A stretch of 8,384 nt of DNA from Clostridia bacterium (GTDB lineage Bacteria > Bacillota_A > Clostridia > Oscillospirales > QAKW01): positions 1 through 8,384 of the forward strand of contig JAFQKO010000020.1 in the NCBI GenBank assembly GCA_017396865.1, written 5' to 3'. Each line of letters starts with the position of its first letter. The first letter of the stretch is position 1. Of this stretch, positions 5,461-8,384 are shown one piece after another. A model generated the notes under the pieces. It had not been told where the DNA came from and searched no databases. It worked only from the letters and a program-made list of their open reading frames with translations. The position numbers and the translations under genes were made by a program.

Positions 5461-6627
5461 TTAGATTTCGGGGATAACGATGTCGACTTCCTTGCCGCAA
5501 GCGGAGCTCTTTGCGATACCGTCCAGAATAGCCTGGTTGTACAGGATCTGGCTGGAGGGAACGGGAGCGGGGGTGCCGTTCTTATGAGCATCCAGGAAGG
5601 AGCGGATCTTCAGGTCGAAGAGCTTCTTGGACTTCAGGATGGGAATCTCGGTCTCAACGCCCTTGCCGCAAACGTCATGATAGATCTTCATGGCGCCGCC
5701 AACGGTGCCGTTCCAGCACTCGGTGGAGGGGATGCGCAGGGAGCCCTTGGTACCCATGATGATGGTGTCACCCGGAGTGTCCAGATGCATAGCCCATGCA
5801 ATACGGAAGTCTACGATGATGCCACCCTCCAAGCGGATGAAGGCAGCGGCGAAATCATCAACACCGAAGATGTCAGCATACTCTTCGGGCTTGCCTTCGC
5901 CCTTCCAATAGGTGGGGTTCTTGCCGAAGAAATCGGTCTTGATACCGGTAACCTTCAAGGGCTTGGGATAGCCGATCGCATTCAGGATCATATCCAAAGA
6001 ATAGCAGCCGATGTCGCCCAATGCACCCAGAGCACCCTTATCAGCCTCGATGAAGGAGGTGCCGTAGGGGGTGGGGATACCGCGGCGGCGGCCGCCACCG
6101 GTCTGGATGTAGTAGATGTCGCCCAGCTCGCCGGACTCAACGATCTTCTTGATCATCTTCATGTTCTCGTCCATACGGGGCTGGAAGCCGATGGAGAGCA
6201 GTCTGCCGGTCTCTTTCTCAACCTTGCAAACCTCGATGGCTTCGTCCAGAGTTACGGTGAAGGGCTTCTCCAGCATAACGTCAACGCCTGCCTTCATGGC
6301 AGCGATGGCGCAGGGAGCATGCTGGGTGTTGTAAGTACAAACGGAAACAACGTCCAGATTCTCTTTTGCCAGCATTTCCTCGGTGCTCTCGTAGCAAGCG
6401 GCACCCTCAATGCCCATCTTTGCGAAGAAAGCAGCAGCCTTACCGGGGATGATATCCGAGCCTGCAACGATCTCTGCATCGGGGCACTGCAGGTAGCTCT
6501 TTACGTGAGACTCTGCAATCCAACCACAACCGATAATACCAACGCGAACCTTCTTGCTGGTATCAACAGCAGGACCTTCAGCTTCGATGTTAAAGTCTAA
6601 ATCCTTGTCAACAACCATGTCTGCCAT
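5461..6627 (-). CDS. Gfo/Idh/MocA-family NAD(P)-dependent oxidoreductase
   Basis: A 388-residue enzyme. After an acidic N-terminal extension (1-25) comes the Rossmann domain: VRVGIIGCGWIAESH with G30-x-x-G33-x-G35 for NAD(P). The family motif E120-K121-P122 supplies the lysine that acts near the nicotinamide. The C-terminal alpha/beta domain carries GALGDIGCYSLDMI (Asp205, Tyr209, Asp212), where many relatives have His; Tyr occurs in the glucose-fructose oxidoreductase branch and would be the proton donor. The family oxidises or epimerises sugars, inositols and related alcohols; the substrate is not readable. No signal peptide, so cytoplasmic. The ATG start has AAAAGAGG 9 bases upstream; Met4 is a less supported alternative. 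It has its own promoter and the shared terminator, so it is probably a single-gene unit. Lysine is written mostly AAG and preferred codons dominate, which suggests good expression. Confidence 0.92.
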   Translation of the reverse strand: MADMVVDKDLDFNIEAEGPAVDTSKKVRVGIIGCGWIAESHVKSYLQCPDAEIVAGSDIIPGKAAAFFAKMGIEGAACYESTEEMLAKENLDVVSVCTYNTQHAPCAIAAMKAGVDVMLEKPFTVTLDEAIEVCKVEKETGRLLSIGFQPRMDENMKMIKKIVESGELGDIYYIQTGGGRRRGIPTPYGTSFIEADKGALGALGDIGCYSLDMILNAIGYPKPLKVTGIKTDFFGKNPTYWKGEGKPEEYADIFGVDDFAAAFIRLEGGIIVDFRIAWAMHLDTPGDTIIMGTKGSLRIPSTECWNGTVGGAMKIYHDVCGKGVETEIPILKSKKLFDLKIRSFLDAHKNGTPAPVPSSQILYNQAILDGIAKSSACGKEVDIVIPEI

Positions 6628-6652
6628 GTCAAAAAACCTCTTTTCATTAATT

Positions 6653-6669
6653 TTTAGGGTATACCTAAA
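6653..6669. promoter_or_regulatory. Inverted repeat in the leader of the Gfo/Idh/MocA gene
   Basis: TTTAGG (6653-6658) and CCTAAA (6664-6669) flank GTATA; the middle also contains the perfect octamer palindrome GGTATACC (6658-6665). It lies just downstream of the predicted transcription start (near 6675) and upstream of the ribosome site, where a repressor would act as a roadblock. The regulator is not in the window. Confidence 0.45.
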
Positions 6670-6681
6670 GTCTATATCTTT

Positions 6682-6709
6682 ATTTTATCGTATTTTGAAG
6701 GAATGTCAA
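6682..6709 (-). promoter_or_regulatory. Promoter of the Gfo/Idh/MocA gene
   Basis: On the minus strand a perfect TTGACA (6709-6704) is followed by 16 bases and TAAAAT (6687-6682). Start of transcription is expected near 6675, giving a leader of nearly 50 bases that contains the TTTAGG/CCTAAA inverted repeat and the AAAAGAGG ribosome site. Confidence 0.68.
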
Positions 6710-6768
6710 TGGTTTTAACAATTTTTCTTTCATATTTTCATATAGTTTTTTGAAAGGAGTGGTTTGTG

Positions 6769-7893
6769 ATGACCATTGTTACGATTCGGGCGGGCGACAG
6801 CCTGTATCAGATCGGAAAAAGCTACGGTGTTTCGGTGGAGCAGCTGGTGCGGGCGAACGGGATCGATCCGCATAAATATCTGGTGGTGGGGGATAGCCTG
6901 ATCGTGCCGAGCCCGCGGGAAAAGCTCGGCCCGCTGGAGGTCAACGGCTATGCCTATCCCTTTATCGAGCGGGCGGCGTTGCAGAAGGTGTTGCCCTATC
7001 TCACCTATCTCTCCATCTTCAGCTATGGCGTTACGGAGGAGGGGTACTTGGTGCCGCCGCAGGGGGATGAACCGCTGATCGAGGCCGCCCGCGAGGCGGG
7101 GGTGCAGCCGATGCTGGTGCTGACAACGGTGGATGAATCGGGCGGCTTCAACAGTGAGCGGGCGGTCTCCCTTTTGGAGAATGAGCCCTATCGCACCAAG
7201 CTGGTGCAGGAGCTCAGAGCGGTGATCGAGCAAAAGGGCTACTACGGCGTGGACGTGGATATGGAATTTATCCCCGGCCGCCTGCGGCAAAACTATGTTG
7301 ATTTTGTGGCCTTTTTGGAGCGGGAGCTGGAGCCGCATCCGGTGTTTGTTGCGCTGGCGCCCAAAACCTCCCGCGATCAGCGGGGGCTATTGTATGAGGC
7401 CCACGACTATGCGGGGATGGGCGCGGTGGCGGATCGCAGCCTGATCATGGCCTATGAATGGGGCTATACCTACAGCCCGCCGATGGCGGTGGCACCGCTG
7501 CCGAACGTGGAGCAGGTGATGAACTTTGCGGTGGGAGAGATCCCGCCCGAAAAGCTGCTGATGGGCATCCCCAACTACGGCTACGATTGGCGGCTGCCCT
7601 ATGAAAAGGGTCGGCCCGCCCGCTCCATCGGCAACTATGAAGCGGTGGCGTTGGCGCGTAAGTACGGTGCTGAGATCCAATACGACGAAACGGCACACAG
7701 CCCCTGGTTTTATTACTACAATCACCGCGGTGATCGCCATGAGGTGTGGTTCGAGGATGCCCGCAGCTATCAGGCAAAGCTGGGGCTGGCAGGGGAGCTG
7801 GGAGTACGCGGCATCAGCATCTGGAACGTCATGCGGTTTTTCCAACCGCTCTATACCTTGCTGGACGGCTATTTTGAGATCGTGAAAATCTAA
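6769..7893 (+). CDS. LysM-GH18 glycosidase, spore cortex-lytic (SleL/YaaH-like) type
   Basis: A 374-residue protein. Residues 2-47 form one LysM domain (VTIRAGDSLYQIGKSYGVSV ... LVVGDSLIVP), which binds peptidoglycan or chitin. Residues about 53-370 are a family 18 glycoside hydrolase: the barrel strand YYGVDVDMEF carries the D-x-D-x-E signature (Asp162, Asp164, Glu166, the acid being Glu166), followed by LIMAYEWGY and a closing GVRGISIWN strand. This is the layout of SleL/YaaH proteins, N-acetylglucosaminidases that act on cortex fragments during germination; those usually have two LysM units, here there is one. There is no signal peptide, which fits a protein made in the mother cell and deposited on the spore. 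AAAGGAG (6753-6759) lies 9 bases before ATG; a GTG at 6766 would add one residue. The product role is inferred from family membership. Confidence 0.88.
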   Translation: MTIVTIRAGDSLYQIGKSYGVSVEQLVRANGIDPHKYLVVGDSLIVPSPREKLGPLEVNGYAYPFIERAALQKVLPYLTYLSIFSYGVTEEGYLVPPQGDEPLIEAAREAGVQPMLVLTTVDESGGFNSERAVSLLENEPYRTKLVQELRAVIEQKGYYGVDVDMEFIPGRLRQNYVDFVAFLERELEPHPVFVALAPKTSRDQRGLLYEAHDYAGMGAVADRSLIMAYEWGYTYSPPMAVAPLPNVEQVMNFAVGEIPPEKLLMGIPNYGYDWRLPYEKGRPARSIGNYEAVALARKYGAEIQYDETAHSPWFYYYNHRGDRHEVWFEDARSYQAKLGLAGELGVRGISIWNVMRFFQPLYTLLDGYFEIVKI

Positions 7894-7933
7894 AAAACAC
7901 CTCGGAATGAAACACATTCCGAGGTGCTTTTTT
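7892..7933. terminator. Bidirectional intrinsic terminator between GH18 and SLH genes
   Basis: Six A's (7892-7897), a perfect 12-bp stem CACCTCGGAATG / CATTCCGAGGTG (7898-7909 and 7915-7926) with loop AAACA, then a C and six T's (7928-7933). The stop of the GH18 gene is in the A-tract and the stop of the SLH gene (7932-7934) overlaps the T-tract, so one hairpin serves both. Confidence 0.92.
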
Positions 7934-8384
7934 ATAGAAAGAATTGATTGCAAAAGCGCATCATCAACGTGGCGATCTCACTGCGCTTGGTGCTTCCGTG
8001 GGGATCTAACACATTGTTTTCTTTGCCGCGCATCAAGCCGATCTCGCAGGCCCAGCTCATTGCATCTTCGGCATAAAGACCAACGGCATCGCCGTCGGTG
8101 AAGCGGTCCAACGACTCGGTGCTGTCGGTATCAAAGCCCTTGTAGGCCGCGTAACGCTGCAGGATCACAGCCGCCTGCTCTCGGGTCAAGCCTGCATCGG
8201 GGCGGAAGGTACCGTCGGGGAAGCCGTTAACGATCCCGTTCTCCTGCGCCCAGGCGATCGCGCGGGCATACCATGCTTCGTCTGCAACGTCCGTAAAGTC
8301 GGTGTCGGCGGCGCTCGGCTCATGCTCCAGCCGCCAGAGGACGGTTACCAGCATAGCGCGGGTGGTTGTGCCTTCCGGATCAAA
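7932..8384 (-). CDS. S-layer homology (SLH) domain protein, C-terminal end (runs off right edge)
   Basis: The last 150 residues of a larger protein; the reading frame stays open to position 8384, so an ATG at 8354 is internal, not the start. It shows the tail of one SLH repeat (FDPEGTTTRAM...LWRL, 1-20), one complete repeat (about 30-82: FTDV...WYARAIAWAQENGIVNGFPDGTFRP, then LTREQAAVILQRYA) and a third (about 95-144: FTDGDAVGLYAEDAMSWACEIGLMRG, then STKRSEIATLMMRF). Triple SLH modules anchor proteins to secondary cell-wall polymers of Gram-positive envelopes. The first two repeats keep the TRAE-like loop as TRAM and TREQ; the third is degraded to TKRSE. The protein ends soon after the third repeat, so the module is C-terminal and the functional part lies outside the window. 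Cell-surface location is a firm inference. Confidence 0.92.
   Translation of the reverse strand, partial: FDPEGTTTRAMLVTVLWRLEHEPSAADTDFTDVADEAWYARAIAWAQENGIVNGFPDGTFRPDAGLTREQAAVILQRYAAYKGFDTDSTESLDRFTDGDAVGLYAEDAMSWACEIGLMRGKENNVLDPHGSTKRSEIATLMMRFCNQFFL

Noticed and set aside
5446..6600. Open frame of 384 residues on the plus strand, antisense to the Gfo/Idh/MocA gene
   Set aside because: It begins inside the terminator region, shows no known motif and mirrors the codon pattern of the real gene on the other strand.
7387..7953. Open frame of 188 residues on the minus strand, crossing the GH18 gene end and terminator
   Set aside because: It runs through a strong terminator hairpin and is antisense to the GH18 catalytic domain; no motif is visible.
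8352..8354. ATG as the start of the SLH protein
   Set aside because: The frame continues upstream to the window edge with conserved SLH residues (FDPEG...TTRAM), so this Met is internal.

Overview
The window most likely comes from a Gram-positive, endospore-forming anaerobe of the Bacillota (class Clostridia, Oscillospirales-like). This is inferred from AGGAGG-type ribosome sites, GTG/TTG starts, a LysM-GH18 spore-lytic enzyme, an SLH-domain surface protein and moderately GC-rich coding DNA with AT-rich intergenic gaps. No rRNA, tRNA, CRISPR array, insertion sequence or prophage structural gene was seen. No gene-free stretch exceeds about 140 bases.

Layout. Positions 1-2149 are all on the minus strand: the N-terminal part of a sugar phosphate isomerase/epimerase-like TIM barrel (cut by the window edge), overlapping by 7 bases with a PAP2 membrane phosphatase, then an AraC-type regulator with a PocR-like sensor domain. 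Divergent from the regulator is a 590-residue FAD-dependent oxidoreductase (2267-4039). An inverted repeat lies over its promoter, so the regulator/oxidoreductase pair looks like a sensor and its target. Next is a small divergent cassette at 4078-5415: a 69-residue XRE repressor (minus) facing an AT-richer lipoprotein gene of unknown function (plus). Two copies of the palindrome TAGCG-N7-CGCTA lie between them, one exactly in the spacer of a near-consensus promoter. Then come a Gfo/Idh/MocA dehydrogenase (minus, 5461-6627) with its own promoter, a LysM-GH18 glycosidase (plus, 6769-7893), and the C-terminal end of an SLH-domain protein (minus, 7932 to the right edge).

Each of the three convergent junctions (about 4060, 5430 and 7912) carries one symmetric A-tract/hairpin/T-tract terminator that can serve both strands. 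Functionally the window mixes sugar-directed oxidoreductase chemistry (TIM barrel, FAD enzyme, Gfo/Idh/MocA enzyme) with envelope and spore functions (PAP2, GH18, SLH). The XRE-lipoprotein cassette is the least explained part: the repressor and operator logic is readable from sequence, but the lipoprotein's role is not.
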